Source of the DNA: Lewinella sp. IMCC34183
Lineage (GTDB): Bacteria; Bacteroidota; Bacteroidia; Chitinophagales; Saprospiraceae
Direction of reading: 5' to 3'
Assembly (NCBI RefSeq): GCF_003390915.1
Contig: NZ_QMEM01000001.1
Coordinates: 868,001 to 932,000, forward strand
DNA length: 64,000 bases
Shown: in pieces, positions 34,007-42,514 of the stretch
How the letters are laid out: the number at the start of each line of letters is the position of its first letter
Position numbering within the stretch: position 1 is the stretch's first letter
Program-made: the position numbers and the translations under genes
Notes under the pieces: model-generated
The model's database searches: none
The model's input: only the letters and a program-made list of their open reading frames with translations
Told to the model about the DNA's origin: nothing

Positions 34007-34261
34007 CTAGCCGAGGCGGTTAACGTGCATGGCCAGTCCGGACTTCAGGTTGTCGGCCTTGTTCTGGTGCCAGAGGTTGCGCTTGGCGAGACGATCGATC
34101 ATGCTGAACAGCTTGGGGAGCTGCTTCTCGGCCTCGGAACGGTCCTCGAGGTCACGGAGCTTACGGATGGCCGTACGCGCGGATTTCTTGTAGTAGCGGT
34201 TGTGGAGGCGCTTGCGTTCGTCCTGCCGGATCCGCTTCTTTGCTGATTTGTGGTGTGCCAT
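34007..34261 (-). CDS. rpsT: 30S ribosomal protein S20
   Basis: The 84-residue basic protein starts MAHHKSAKKRIRQDERKRLHN and has the family pattern of helices (KSARTAIRKL, LPKLFSMIDRLAKRNLWHQNKADNLKSGLAMHV). It binds 16S rRNA early in assembly. Length and composition match. It is monocistronic: a -7 box (TACTTTTG) lies about 59 nt upstream and the shared terminator lies downstream. Confidence 0.97.
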   Translation of the reverse strand: MAHHKSAKKRIRQDERKRLHNRYYKKSARTAIRKLRDLEDRSEAEKQLPKLFSMIDRLAKRNLWHQNKADNLKSGLAMHVNRLG

Positions 34262-34319
34262 GTTATTATATTTTTATCGTGGTTCGGCTCCGCCGCGAGG
34301 ATAGAGCTCAATTAGTCCG

Positions 34320-34327
34320 CAAAAGTA
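34320..34327 (-). promoter_or_regulatory. -7 promoter box (TACTTTTG) of rpsT
   Basis: TAnnTTTG match on the minus strand, 59 nt before the rpsT ATG. Confidence 0.5.
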
Positions 34328-34343
34328 CGACTTATCCCGAGAT

Positions 34344-36614
34344 TTACCAACTGTAGCTCACCCGAAAATTCAGGCTCCGCCCCGGAGCGTCGGCAAAGTA
34401 CCGCTGTCGGTCGAGGTAATCGCGGTAAGCTTGGTTCAGCAGGTTTTCTACCTCAAGTTCCAGGTGGAGTTCCCGATCGCCCAGGGCCACGGTCCGACTG
34501 GCACCTACCCCGACAATCGCGTAGCCCGGCGGTGGCGGAAGGAAATCCTGCTCGGGTACCGTGCGCTGCTGCCGCGCTACGGCGAGTACCGAGGCCCGCG
34601 CTACCCACGCCCCCGAAAGATTGTACGCCAGGGAGGTCCGCCAGTTGGGGGGCGGCATGAAGACCAGCGGCGTACCGTCCGTAAGATTGTTGCCCCGCAC
34701 CACGGCGGCGGCGGTTTCCAGGTCGAGCGCGCCAAGCTGGGCCAGGACGCTGAGTTTACCGCCGGAGAGGTCCGCATCGACACCCCGATACGTAAAGACC
34801 GGGAAGGCCCCGCGGATCGTCTGTCGGAATTCCTGCTCGGGCTCCAGGTTAATGAAGTTGTTGACCCGCTGGTAGAAAAGTCCGCCGGTAACCGTAAGGC
34901 TACCGTCACGGCTGCCGTAGGTCAGGTCCACGGAGCTTTTCGCGGAGTGCTCGGGTAGCAGGCTACGGTCGCCCTCCTCTATACCACTCACGCCCTGGTG
35001 CAGTCCCTGACTGTACAGCTCGTTGATCTGGGGAGCCCGCTGCCGGTAGGTAAAATCCGCGTCCGCACTCCAGCGCTGCCCGAATTTGATACTGCCGCCC
35101 GCGCTGCCTCCGACGGTCGTGTAGTGATGGGTGTATCGCAGGATTCGTCGCGGCAGGTCGCGGCTGATCGTAACGGCTTCGTAGTACTGGTGGTCGGCCC
35201 GGAGGCCCACGTGGTAGCGCACCCGCTCGGGCTTCACGTGGTAGGTGACGTATCCCCCGGCCCGGTTGCCCAGGTAATCCGGAATCAGCGGCAGCACACC
35301 GGTCCCCGGCTGGTTGGTATTGTCGACGTTCTCGAGCTGTACACCTGCCTCCACGCTTCGTTGTCCACCCAGGCGCCGCTGGTAGCGCCCCTCGAGCGTA
35401 TGGCTCACCTGTAGCAGCTGCAGGGCGGCCTGGTCGTCGTCGCCCCGGCGCACGTCGAACTCCTTGCGGTCGTCCACCTGCCCTCCGTACTGCAGGGTGT
35501 AAGTAGTACGGTCAGAAGGTGCGTAGCTCAGCTCAGCCTTGAGCAGGTGGTGGGTCACGCGTTGGCGCGGCGAGTTGATGCCGTAGCTGAAACTGGATTC
35601 GGTGAAGAAGGGACGCTCGCGTCCAATAGCCTCCTCCAGGTCGCTGAGGTTGCCGATGTGTGACCCGCGCAGTACACCTACCTCGGCGTTAAAGAGGCTG
35701 TAGTAGAGACGGGTCGTCAACGCCGGCGAAAGGAACTTGGCCAGCTGAACGGCCACGTCACCCTCCCGCTGTCCGGTATTCGTCAGGTAATAGTCGGGTG
35801 CCCGGCGGTCTCCGATGGCCTTCAGACTGCCGCTGAGCCGGTAGGCAACAAAGGCCGTATCGGTCAGCCGCGCATTCAGGGTATGACCCCACCCGTTGGT
35901 ACGCAGGCCGTACGCCAGCTTACCGCCGGGTTGGCTACGCGGCGTGAGCGGGGAGGGCTCCACCAGGACAGTAGGGCCCAGGGTGCTGCCGCCGTACCGC
36001 AGTGCGTCCACCCCCTCAACCACCCGCACATAGGCCGCTACCCAGGGGTCGATCTCGGGAGCGTGGTCGTTCCCCCACTGCTGTCCGGCCTGGGCGATGC
36101 CGTTGTTCTGAATACTCAGGCGGTTCCCGTAGAGACCGTCGAAGACCGGTTTGTTGGCGGAGGTACCGGTGCGCAGGCTGCTTACGCCCGTGATCCGCTC
36201 CAGTACCAGCCCCAGCTGCCGGTCCGCTTCCCGGTCCAGCCGCTCCTCGTAAGAAACGGCCGCCCCGCTGGCGGATACAGTGACGGTCTCCGTGTAGTTA
36301 TCGTGGTGGTGGAGGTAAACCGTCAGGCTGGTATCCCTCCGCAGATCTACCGTCACGACCTTCGGATCACAGCCGATGTGGCTGAACCGAAGGTCATAGG
36401 TACCGGCGCAGAGGTCCCCGATCACGAAATTCCCGTTCTCATCAGCCTGCGCGCCGCGTTCCGCCTCGATTACGTATACACTCGCGAAGGACAGCTCCGT
36501 GCGGTCGTGTTCGTCGAGCATGGTTCCCGCAACCTGCAGGCTGCAGGACTGGGCGCGGACGCAGGTGCCGTGCACAGCGACGAGAAAGAAAGCGAGCAGG
36601 ATGATACGGACCAT
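34344..36614 (-). CDS. TonB-dependent outer membrane receptor
   Basis: With the ATG at 36614 (MVRIILLAFFLVAVHGTCVRAQ signal peptide) the receptor has 756 residues. A carboxypeptidase-like domain (about 25-110: GTMLDEHDRTELSFASVYVIE, FSHIGCDP) precedes a plug with ITGVSSLRTGTSANKPVFDGLYG and GGSTLGPTVLVE, and a beta-barrel ends RSLNFRVSYSW. His residues cluster after the first domain (YLHHHDNY), which is common in metal-linked receptors. The lipoprotein gene upstream in the same operon is 4 nt away. The pair occurs together in other Bacteroidota. A metal or metallophore substrate is possible, but unproven. Confidence 0.93.
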   Translation of the reverse strand: MVRIILLAFFLVAVHGTCVRAQSCSLQVAGTMLDEHDRTELSFASVYVIEAERGAQADENGNFVIGDLCAGTYDLRFSHIGCDPKVVTVDLRRDTSLTVYLHHHDNYTETVTVSASGAAVSYEERLDREADRQLGLVLERITGVSSLRTGTSANKPVFDGLYGNRLSIQNNGIAQAGQQWGNDHAPEIDPWVAAYVRVVEGVDALRYGGSTLGPTVLVEPSPLTPRSQPGGKLAYGLRTNGWGHTLNARLTDTAFVAYRLSGSLKAIGDRRAPDYYLTNTGQREGDVAVQLAKFLSPALTTRLYYSLFNAEVGVLRGSHIGNLSDLEEAIGRERPFFTESSFSYGINSPRQRVTHHLLKAELSYAPSDRTTYTLQYGGQVDDRKEFDVRRGDDDQAALQLLQVSHTLEGRYQRRLGGQRSVEAGVQLENVDNTNQPGTGVLPLIPDYLGNRAGGYVTYHVKPERVRYHVGLRADHQYYEAVTISRDLPRRILRYTHHYTTVGGSAGGSIKFGQRWSADADFTYRQRAPQINELYSQGLHQGVSGIEEGDRSLLPEHSAKSSVDLTYGSRDGSLTVTGGLFYQRVNNFINLEPEQEFRQTIRGAFPVFTYRGVDADLSGGKLSVLAQLGALDLETAAAVVRGNNLTDGTPLVFMPPPNWRTSLAYNLSGAWVARASVLAVARQQRTVPEQDFLPPPPGYAIVGVGASRTVALGDRELHLELEVENLLNQAYRDYLDRQRYFADAPGRSLNFRVSYSW

Positions 36615-36618
36615 AGAC

Positions 36619-37182
36619 CTAGTTTCCGACAGAGACCGGGAAGGTAACGGCAATATCCGTTTCTCCCCCCGCACCGGTCGGATCGGAGATCGTTGCACCG
36701 GCCGCCTTGTTGGGCTCGTGGCGCAGAATGATCTGCAGCCCGCCACTGGAAACGGCGCCGGTCTCCATCTCGGTCAGTAGACCGACCGGATTTCCGTCGT
36801 TGTCGCTGTCCGCGTAGGCCACCGTGACGTCTAGTCCTCCCGACGGTACAAAGAAGAATTGATGGTCTTCATCTTCGGCCGAGATCTCGGCGGTGATGTC
36901 TTCCGGATCACTCGGGTCCGAAGCGTTCGTGAGGCTGAGGGTACCGAGGTAGCTGGTATTGGCCATCAGGTCACCGGTAATATCGGTAGTAGCCATCTCC
37001 GGTCCGTCACCGTCGGGGTCGGAGAAGCGGAAGGTGACCGTCTCCCCATTGTCCACCGGGGTGAGCACGTAGACCAGGTCGGTGATGACCTCCTCCTCGT
37101 TTTCGATCACGGGATCGTCTTTGTCTCCGCAGGAGGTGAACAGAAGAAGTAAGAGAGGCAGTAGAGAGAGTAAGCGGGCCAT
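36619..37182 (-). CDS. Lipoprotein of the TonB-receptor-linked type 1 periplasmic-binding-fold-named family
   Basis: From the ATG at 37182 (MARLLSLLPLLLLLFTSC, lipobox Cys18) the product has 187 residues. The pattern ENEEEVITDLVYVLTPVD, FRFSDPDGDGPE, SYLGTLSLTNASDPSDPEDIT and GGLQIILRHEPNKAAG matches a small Bacteroidota lipoprotein family that databases label as type 1 periplasmic binding fold. The length is too short for a true binding-protein fold, so the label is doubtful. It is 4 nt upstream of the receptor gene and under the promoter at 37218-37225. It probably serves the receptor as a surface partner. Confidence 0.82.
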   Translation of the reverse strand: MARLLSLLPLLLLLFTSCGDKDDPVIENEEEVITDLVYVLTPVDNGETVTFRFSDPDGDGPEMATTDITGDLMANTSYLGTLSLTNASDPSDPEDITAEISAEDEDHQFFFVPSGGLDVTVAYADSDNDGNPVGLLTEMETGAVSSGGLQIILRHEPNKAAGATISDPTGAGGETDIAVTFPVSVGN

Positions 37183-37217
37183 GGGCTGGTTTTCTGGGTT
37201 AGTTAAAAAGCGTACGG

Positions 37218-37225
37218 CAAAGATA
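37218..37225 (-). promoter_or_regulatory. -7 promoter box (TATCTTTG) of the lipoprotein/TonB receptor operon
   Basis: Perfect TAnnTTTG on the minus strand, 36 nt before the lipoprotein ATG. Confidence 0.55.
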
Positions 37226-37444
37226 GCCACGCATTCCTTACTGCAACACCGTAGCGTTAATAAATGATCGTGCAAGGTGGGAATACTTCTGCCCGAAGTG
37301 CCGTAGTCGCCGGGCTGGAGCGCTCCGGCGGCCTACCGCAGGAAGCGCGCCCCAGCCTGCCGGAAGGGTACCGGGTGCAGGACTTCAACAGTACCGTGGC
37401 GGGCTTTTTCCGGAACTGTTCGGAGAACTCGGACGTAACAAAAA

Positions 37445-37471
37445 AGCCCCCGTGCACGGCGGCACGGGGGC
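37445..37471 (-). terminator. Intrinsic terminator after the serine hydrolase gene
   Basis: On the minus strand GCCCCCGTGC and GCACGGGGGC pair around a short loop and are followed by TTTTTTG. It lies about 60 nt past the stop codon. Confidence 0.85.
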
Positions 37472-37532
37472 AATACGGGTCATGTATATTGCGGAGACTG
37501 CCCGGGGGCGGCCTAGCATATAAAACGGTTCT

Positions 37533-38537
37533 TTAGTTCTTGGCCAGGCGGTCCATCACCTCACCCAGCTCGCGGATGATCTGTTCGCCGTTGGGGTCCT
37601 CTACCAGGGCGGTCATGATGTAGTTGCGCTGCGGTCCCTGCACCAGCGCACAGTCGGCGTGGTAGACGCTCCAGCTGCCCGACTTGCGGTACACCTTGGC
37701 CTGGGGAGCTACGCGATCGAGGGTGTTGACGAACTTATGGTGCAGCTCGGGGTCGACCAGGTAGCTCATCATCTTTTCGCTGCTCTTGGGACTTACGAGA
37801 CGGCCGTTGGCCAGCAGGTAAAAGTACCGGCAAATCTGCTCGGTAGTGGCGGCGTGGCTGATGCCCTTCATCGGATCGGGGTAGCGGCGGCCGCCGGCAG
37901 CGTAGCGCTTGCCTACCCAGAGACCACCGCCGTAGGTGGGGTCGTAGAGTTTGTGGCGGGGATCGCGCATGGTACGCTCGATGTGTTCGAAGCTGATGCG
38001 GTCGATCATCCGCGTGGTAGCGGCGTTATTCGACTTGGCGATCATGAGGCGCATGTCGCGCTTGATCTCGGGCGTCTCGCGCAGTTCGCCGCGCTCGATA
38101 GCGTCGTGGGCAGCGGCGAGGACGGCGATCTTGGGAAGGCTGGCGGCGTACATCATGTGCTTGCCGTTCAGGGTGGCGAAGCGGGGGTGCTCCTCGTCCT
38201 TGAGGTCTACCAGACCGACGGAAAGTTTCTTGTTGCGGTAGAGCTTGGCCCAGGTAGGATTGGCCAGAATGGCAGCTTTAAGCTGGGATTCGAAGCTCTG
38301 ATCGGCAAAGTCGCGGAGCCGTGCGGCCGGGGCAGGCGCGGACTCAGAAATTTCGGGGACGACGGGCTCGGGGGCCGTTACTTTTTTCGGGGCCTTCGTC
38401 TCAAGGTTAACCGGCACGAAAAAGGCGGAGGCAGTAGAGAATTCTCCGTCTACGTAGCGGGAGATATCGAACTCGGTGCTGCTCATCAGGAAAGCGGCGG
38501 CGACCGAAAGAAGGAAGAATAAGGTGCGCTTTAGCAT
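37533..38537 (-). CDS. Beta-lactamase class A-like serine hydrolase
   Basis: The 334-residue protein has an N-terminal hydrophobic segment (MLKRTLFFLLSVAAAFLMSS) and then a Pro/Glu-rich linker (to about 75). The serine-hydrolase domain has SxxK in YAASLPKIAVLAA, SNN in IAKSNNAATTRMI where class A enzymes have SDN, and KSG in YRKSGSWSVYHAD where they have KTG. It is thus a penicillin-binding fold. The omega-loop Glu166 of true beta-lactamases is not evident, so a peptidase or cell-wall enzyme is as likely as antibiotic resistance. A 160-nt leader separates the -7 box from the ATG. Confidence 0.85.
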   Translation of the reverse strand: MLKRTLFFLLSVAAAFLMSSTEFDISRYVDGEFSTASAFFVPVNLETKAPKKVTAPEPVVPEISESAPAPAARLRDFADQSFESQLKAAILANPTWAKLYRNKKLSVGLVDLKDEEHPRFATLNGKHMMYAASLPKIAVLAAAHDAIERGELRETPEIKRDMRLMIAKSNNAATTRMIDRISFEHIERTMRDPRHKLYDPTYGGGLWVGKRYAAGGRRYPDPMKGISHAATTEQICRYFYLLANGRLVSPKSSEKMMSYLVDPELHHKFVNTLDRVAPQAKVYRKSGSWSVYHADCALVQGPQRNYIMTALVEDPNGEQIIRELGEVMDRLAKN

Positions 38538-38689
38538 AAAAATAACTTGCTGTTAATAGGGCTTCGGTCAACCCGGAGGCGCCGAAAAGAAGCTAAAGTC
38601 TCGTGTTGCTTGGGCTGGAAAGTCTAAAATGCGGCCGTAAGATGGGGTCCGCATGGGGTTGCTCTGTGAGCTGTGGATTAAATACAATA

Positions 38690-38697
38690 CAAAGGTA
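38690..38697 (-). promoter_or_regulatory. -7 promoter box (TACCTTTG) upstream of the serine hydrolase gene
   Basis: Perfect TAnnTTTG on the minus strand; the ATG is 153 nt further on, so the leader is long. The rest of the 276-nt intergenic region shows no ORF. Confidence 0.5.
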
Positions 38698-38813
38698 GGC
38701 AGGGTTGCGCAGCATTCCAACTGAAATGCGGCGATTGATTCGTTTAACAGAATCTTAACGGATGCCCCGCGACCGTAGTACGCACCGGCCCTGAACAAAT
38801 TGGCGGCCGGCCG

Positions 38814-40400
38814 TTAAAATTCGGACGTCTGGTGAAACCGGATCTCCGGATGGGCGTCCCGGATGGTCTGTAAGATCCACGCGCTCTCGGCCAGGTACAC
38901 GAGCCGCCCTTCCTTGTCGGTAGCGATCTGTTGCCGCCGCCGCTCGGCGAAGGCGTCCAGGGCGGCTGCATCGTCGGCACTTATCCACAGGGCCTTGTGC
39001 AGGTTGATGGGCTCGTAGAGTACGGTGGCACCGTATTCGTGCTCCAGCCGGTACTGGATCACGTCGAATTGCAGCGCGCCTACGGTACCGATGATCTGGG
39101 CGTTGTCGACGCCGCGGGTAAACAGCTGGGCGACGCCCTCGTCCATCAACTGATCGATGCCCTTGGCCAGCTGCTTTGATTTCATGGGGTCCCCGTTGAT
39201 CACCCGGCGGAACTGCTCCGGACTAAAGCTCGGGATGCCCTTGAAGTGCAGCTCCTCCCCTTCCGTGAGCGTATCTCCGATCTTGAAATTGCCGGAATCG
39301 TATAGACCGACCACGTCGCCGGCGTAGGCCGAGTCGATGACCTCCTTACGGTCGGCCATAAAGCTGGTGGGGTTGGCAAATTTGAGCTTCCGCCCCTGCC
39401 GTACGTGCAGGTAATTCGTGTTGCGCTCGAAGGTACCCGAGCAGATGCGCAGGAACGCGATCCGGTCCCGGTGCCGCGGATCCATGTTAGCGTGGATCTT
39501 GAAGACGAAGCCGGCAAACTGCTCCTCGCCGGGCTCCACCTGCCGCTCCTCCGTCGGCCGCGGCAGAGGCGGTGGAGCGATACGCACGAAGCAGTCAAGC
39601 AGCTCCTTCACGCCGAAGTTGTTGACCGCGGAGCCAAAAAAGACGGGGCTGACGTTGCCGTTCAGGTATACGCTGCGGTCGAAGGCCGGGTACACGCCCC
39701 GGATCATCTCTACCTCCTCGCGCAGTTCCTCGGCGGCGTCCTCCCCGATAAGCTTCACCAGCTCGGGATCGTCCAGGTCGGTAAACTCGATGGTCTCCTC
39801 CGGGCGGCCCTGTTTGTTGTCGGGGCGAAAGAGCACGATCCGTTCCTCGAAGAGGTTGTACACCCCCTGGAAGCGGTCACCCATCCCGATAGGCCAGCTG
39901 AGCGGAACCGCCTTTAGGAGCAGCTTCTGCTCGATCTCGTCGAGCAGATCAAAAGCTTCCTTACCGGGGCGGTCCATCTTGTTGACGAAGACGATCACCG
40001 GCGTTTTCCGCATCCGGCATACCTCGACCAGCTTTTCGGTCTGCTCCTCCACGCCTTTAGCCACGTCGATGACCACGATTACGCTGTCCACGGCTGTCAG
40101 GGTACGGTAAGTATCCTCGGCAAAGTCCTTGTGGCCCGGGGTATCGAGAATATTTATTTTTTTGTCCGCGTAGTCGAAGGCCATTACGGAGGTGGCCACC
40201 GAGATTCCCCGCTGTCGCTCGATCTCCATGAAGTCGGAGGTCGTGCTTTTCTTGATCTTGTTGCTTTTTACCGCCCCCGCTTCCTGGATGGCGCCACCGA
40301 AGAGCAGCAGCTTTTCGGTAAGGGTAGTCTTGCCCGCATCGGGGTGGGCAACGATACCAAAGGTGCGTCGGCGCGCAATTTCTGAATTTTGCTTGGTCAT
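38814..40400 (-). CDS. prfC: Peptide chain release factor 3
   Basis: The 528-residue GTPase reads [25 protein letters not shown] (G1), [22 protein letters not shown] (G2), [18 protein letters not shown] (G3) and [13 protein letters not shown] (G4), all typical of RF3. It recycles RF1/RF2 after peptide release. The ATG at 40400 ([12 protein letters not shown]) is correct; the track frame extends across its promoter. The -7 box is shared in a palindrome with tRNA-Thr. The start codon is only 10 nt from that box, so the leader is close to nil. Confidence 0.97.
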   Translation of the reverse strand: MTKQNSEIARRRTFGIVAHPDAGKTTLTEKLLLFGGAIQEAGAVKSNKIKKSTTSDFMEIERQRGISVATSVMAFDYADKKINILDTPGHKDFAEDTYRTLTAVDSVIVVIDVAKGVEEQTEKLVEVCRMRKTPVIVFVNKMDRPGKEAFDLLDEIEQKLLLKAVPLSWPIGMGDRFQGVYNLFEERIVLFRPDNKQGRPEETIEFTDLDDPELVKLIGEDAAEELREEVEMIRGVYPAFDRSVYLNGNVSPVFFGSAVNNFGVKELLDCFVRIAPPPLPRPTEERQVEPGEEQFAGFVFKIHANMDPRHRDRIAFLRICSGTFERNTNYLHVRQGRKLKFANPTSFMADRKEVIDSAYAGDVVGLYDSGNFKIGDTLTEGEELHFKGIPSFSPEQFRRVINGDPMKSKQLAKGIDQLMDEGVAQLFTRGVDNAQIIGTVGALQFDVIQYRLEHEYGATVLYEPINLHKALWISADDAAALDAFAERRRQQIATDKEGRLVYLAESAWILQTIRDAHPEIRFHQTSEF

Positions 40401-40408
40401 AATCGGCC

Positions 40409-40426
40409 GCAAAGATATATCTTTGC
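40409..40426. promoter_or_regulatory. Palindromic divergent -7 boxes for prfC and tRNA-Thr
   Basis: GCAAAGATATATCTTTGC is a perfect 18-bp palindrome made of two back-to-back TATCTTTG boxes: 40410-40417 for prfC (-) and 40418-40425 for tRNA-Thr (+). RNA polymerase could not occupy both at once. The ATG of prfC is at 40400 and the tRNA starts at 40436. Confidence 0.7.
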
Positions 40427-40435
40427 CGCCCAATC

Positions 40436-40508
40436 GCCATCCTAGCTCAGTTGGTAGAGCAATTCATTCGTAATGAATAGGTCGTCGGTTCGAGTCCGAT
40501 GGATGGCT
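40436..40508 (+). tRNA. tRNA-Thr (anticodon CGT)
   Basis: Acceptor GCCATCC/GGATGGC with discriminator T, D-arm TAGCTCAGTTGGTAGAGC, anticodon stem ATTCA/TGAAT with loop TTCGTAA (CGT) and T-loop GGTTCGAGTCC. CCA is not encoded. Confidence 0.97.
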
Positions 40509-40522
40509 CTCCGCCCGAACGT

Positions 40523-40558
40523 AAAAAGTCCCGCCACCTTCCGGTGCCGGGACTTTTT
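40523..40558. terminator. Terminator after tRNA-Thr (likely bidirectional)
   Basis: AAAAAGTCCCG pairs with CGGGACTTTTT, with an inner CCACC/GGTG stem. T runs on both strands could also stop the convergent lipoprotein gene. Confidence 0.88.
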
Positions 40559-40576
40559 CGTTTTGGCAACTTCGCC

Positions 40577-40948
40577 TTACTGCTTCTTCTGGTTATTGCC
40601 GGGGGTGATGCCCACGGCCCCCTGGTTCTTGGGGTTGGTGCTGGAAGTGCTGTAGGCCGCCTCGTACTCGTCGTCGGTATAGCGGGGAGTGATCAGGGTA
40701 TCACGCGTGGCCCGGATGGAGTCGGCCCGCTTCGAATAATTGGTCGTCAACGTGGTGATGCTGTCGCTGGTAGACTGCTCTACGTAGTCGATCTTGCCGT
40801 TGTTGTTGGCATCGTCGTCCTCGTAATCGGGTGAGCTATCGATCACCTCGGCGGGGTCCACCTCGCCTTCCCGCATATCGGCATCACCGCAGGCGGTAAA
40901 GACGGAACAGAAAGAAAGCAGCAGCAAGCTGCGGTATAGGATGGTCAT
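40577..40948 (-). CDS. Small lipoprotein of unknown function
   Basis: The 123-residue protein has a signal with lipobox (LSFCSVFTAC, Cys20). The mature part is acidic and probably disordered at first (EVIDSSPDYEDDDANNNGKID), then helical with many Ser/Thr residues (DSITTLTTNYSKRADSIRATRD) and a Gln/Lys tail. DDDANNNGKIDYVE resembles an EF-hand-like Ca-binding loop (DxNxNGxID) but a single one. It lies 23 nt downstream of the baeRF gene on the same strand and may be its co-transcribed envelope partner. No family recognised. Confidence 0.6.
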   Translation of the reverse strand: MTILYRSLLLLSFCSVFTACGDADMREGEVDPAEVIDSSPDYEDDDANNNGKIDYVEQSTSDSITTLTTNYSKRADSIRATRDTLITPRYTDDEYEAAYSTSSTNPKNQGAVGITPGNNQKKQ

Positions 40949-40971
40949 TATTGGCAGATTTTAGGTCAGGG

Positions 40972-42153
40972 TTATCGGTTGGTGGTGTCGGCATCGACGG
41001 CGTACCGGTAGATCGCATTGGCGTCCGAGCCGTCGTTGGGAAGCATCTCGCGGTCTACGTTGTAGACACGGGCACCGGCCTGAAAAGCGCGTACCGCGGC
41101 GAGGTTAAGCAGTTCGGTAGCGTTTTTGTCCTCGTCGTGGAGCACCGTGATGCCGTTGTTGTCCGGCGTGTACTCTCCATAGACGTAGGCCTTGCGATCC
41201 AGCCAGAGGGCCGCGATGCGGCCGTTAACGGCTGCGGGAACGATTTCCTGCAGGTCGTTTCCGGCCTCACCGGCGGCCACGTTGTCGCCGTATAGCTTGC
41301 GGTCGCGGTCGTACTGCCGGTCAAAATGGTCGGCGATAGCGGTCCAGGCTTTTTCGTGGATCAGGGCCGGTCCGTCCTCCTCGAGGTTACCGTGCGCGAA
41401 GTTCTCGGTGTAGAGGTGTGCGTAGGTATTGGCCTCCTGGTAAATGGGGATAAGCTCCTCCACACCACCAAGGACCAGGGGTGCCTTGTCATCACAGAGA
41501 TAGTCGCTGATGCCAGCGTCCACGCGGTCTAGGTAGGCTTTTACGTCCTCCACGTCGTTGCTGGGATCGCCGCCCCGGCCAAAGAAGACCTGGTTGTTGC
41601 TACCCCGGCCTCCTTCGGCACCTCCGGCGCGCGAGAGGTGGTTGTCGGCGCCGTCCTGCATGAGTGCCGCCTCCATGTTCTCGGGTACGAGGCCCTTGAG
41701 GTCGACGGAACTGATCGAATATTCCGTGGCGGTATAAAGGCGCACGGCACCCTTACTGAGGGCCAGGAAGTGAAAGCGGTGCTGATCACCTACCAGGGCC
41801 ACGAGGGGACGCAGGTAGTACTCTTCGGAGACGTAGACCAGGGGATTAAAATCGAGCGGACAGGTGTAGTATTCAAAGCGATCGGGGCCGACGAAGACGG
41901 CCAGTCCATCGCTCTGCTGCTGCCAGAACTCCGAGTTGTCGGCCAGCTCATGCGCCGGCTTGAGGAAGGTTTCGGCTTCCTTTTCGGAAAGGCCGTAGCG
42001 CTTGCCCAGCTTGTCGGCGGCCTTTTTCAGGGCGTTCTTGAACCGGATGTGGTCTTCTTTTTCGTTGCCGACGCGGTAGGTGGGCGTGTAGATGCTGACG
42101 GAGTATTCGTTGGTGGCCGCAGCCAGGGCATTAAAATTTTCGAGGGTAATCAT
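40972..42153 (-). CDS. Bacterial archaeo-eukaryotic release factor family protein (baeRF)
   Basis: The 393-residue protein resembles the baeRF (eRF1-like) families: LENFNALAAATNEYSVSIYTPTYRVGNEKEDHIRFKNALK start, GLAVFVGPDRFEYYTCP, HFLALSKGAVRLYTATEYSI, and a C-terminal ATELLNLAAVRAFQAGARVYNV like the eRF1 C-domain. There is no GGQ release motif that I can see (GRGGDPSN is not equivalent). Members are proposed, from gene neighbourhoods, to act in ribosome stress or hibernation. Here it is next to small membrane proteins. The role is unproven. Confidence 0.75.
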   Translation of the reverse strand: MITLENFNALAAATNEYSVSIYTPTYRVGNEKEDHIRFKNALKKAADKLGKRYGLSEKEAETFLKPAHELADNSEFWQQQSDGLAVFVGPDRFEYYTCPLDFNPLVYVSEEYYLRPLVALVGDQHRFHFLALSKGAVRLYTATEYSISSVDLKGLVPENMEAALMQDGADNHLSRAGGAEGGRGSNNQVFFGRGGDPSNDVEDVKAYLDRVDAGISDYLCDDKAPLVLGGVEELIPIYQEANTYAHLYTENFAHGNLEEDGPALIHEKAWTAIADHFDRQYDRDRKLYGDNVAAGEAGNDLQEIVPAAVNGRIAALWLDRKAYVYGEYTPDNNGITVLHDEDKNATELLNLAAVRAFQAGARVYNVDREMLPNDGSDANAIYRYAVDADTTNR

Positions 42154-42195
42154 AACGTATAGGTTTTAAAGTAAAATGGGTGGACCGACCGGAAA

Positions 42196-42438
42196 TCAGG
42201 TACGGGTCCGTCCGCGCAGCGATACAAACAGAATCAGCCCGACAAAAATCACGAGACAGACAATGACGAGTCCGTAGGAAGAGAAGAAGTCCTCATTGGG
42301 GGGCGCCTCCGTCGTGGAGGAACTGTACGGGCTTTCCCCCTCGGCACCGCTGCCGCCGGAAGCTTGGGCCAGCAGGGCGGAGCCGCTTACGAGCAGGGTG
42401 GCCAGAAGAAGGAGAAATTTTGAATAGATGGTTCGCAT
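42196..42438 (-). CDS. Small membrane protein with signal peptide and C-terminal helix
   Basis: The 80-residue product has an N-terminal signal (MRTIYSKFLLLLATLLVSGSALLAQA), a short acidic Gly/Ser stretch, and a C-terminal hydrophobic helix (YGLVIVCLVIFVGLILFVSL) before a basic RGRTRT tail. It is probably anchored with the tail in the cytoplasm. No family is recognised. It lies between the DUF1328 gene and the baeRF gene, and it is separated from DUF1328 by a terminator, so it may have its own promoter. Confidence 0.6.
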   Translation of the reverse strand: MRTIYSKFLLLLATLLVSGSALLAQASGGSGAEGESPYSSSTTEAPPNEDFFSSYGLVIVCLVIFVGLILFVSLRGRTRT

Positions 42439-42460
42439 AGTGCAGGTTGGATGGAAAGAA

Positions 42461-42494
42461 AAGGCCGCGAACGGGCAATCCCGGACGCGGCCTT
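42461..42494 (-). terminator. Intrinsic terminator after the DUF1328 gene
   Basis: On the minus strand AAGGCCGCG and CGCGGCCTT pair around a 16-nt loop, then TTTCTTT. It lies 21 nt after the DUF1328 stop. Confidence 0.75.
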
Positions 42495-42514
42495 GTTGTC
42501 AGTTAGTGTTGTTT

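Larger units (their letters stand above)
37183..37532. other. 350-nt gap between the lipoprotein and serine hydrolase genes
   Basis: It holds the -7 box of the lipoprotein/receptor operon (37218-37225) and the terminator of the serine hydrolase gene (37445-37471). Two overlapping frames (plus 37264-37536, minus 37257-37457) cross these signals and match no family I know, so I do not call them genes. No tRNA, repeat or further hairpin is seen. Confidence 0.5.

Noticed and set aside
37264-37536. Ninety-codon frame on the plus strand
   Set aside because: It crosses the terminator of the serine hydrolase gene and has no recognisable pattern or promoter.
40592-40948. EF-hand in the small lipoprotein
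   Set aside because: DDDANNNGKID looks like one calcium loop, but a single loop with no paired helix pattern is weak; noted only as a resemblance.
40954-41295. Plus-strand frames opposite the baeRF gene
   Set aside because: Overlap a well-patterned gene on the other strand and have no family similarity.
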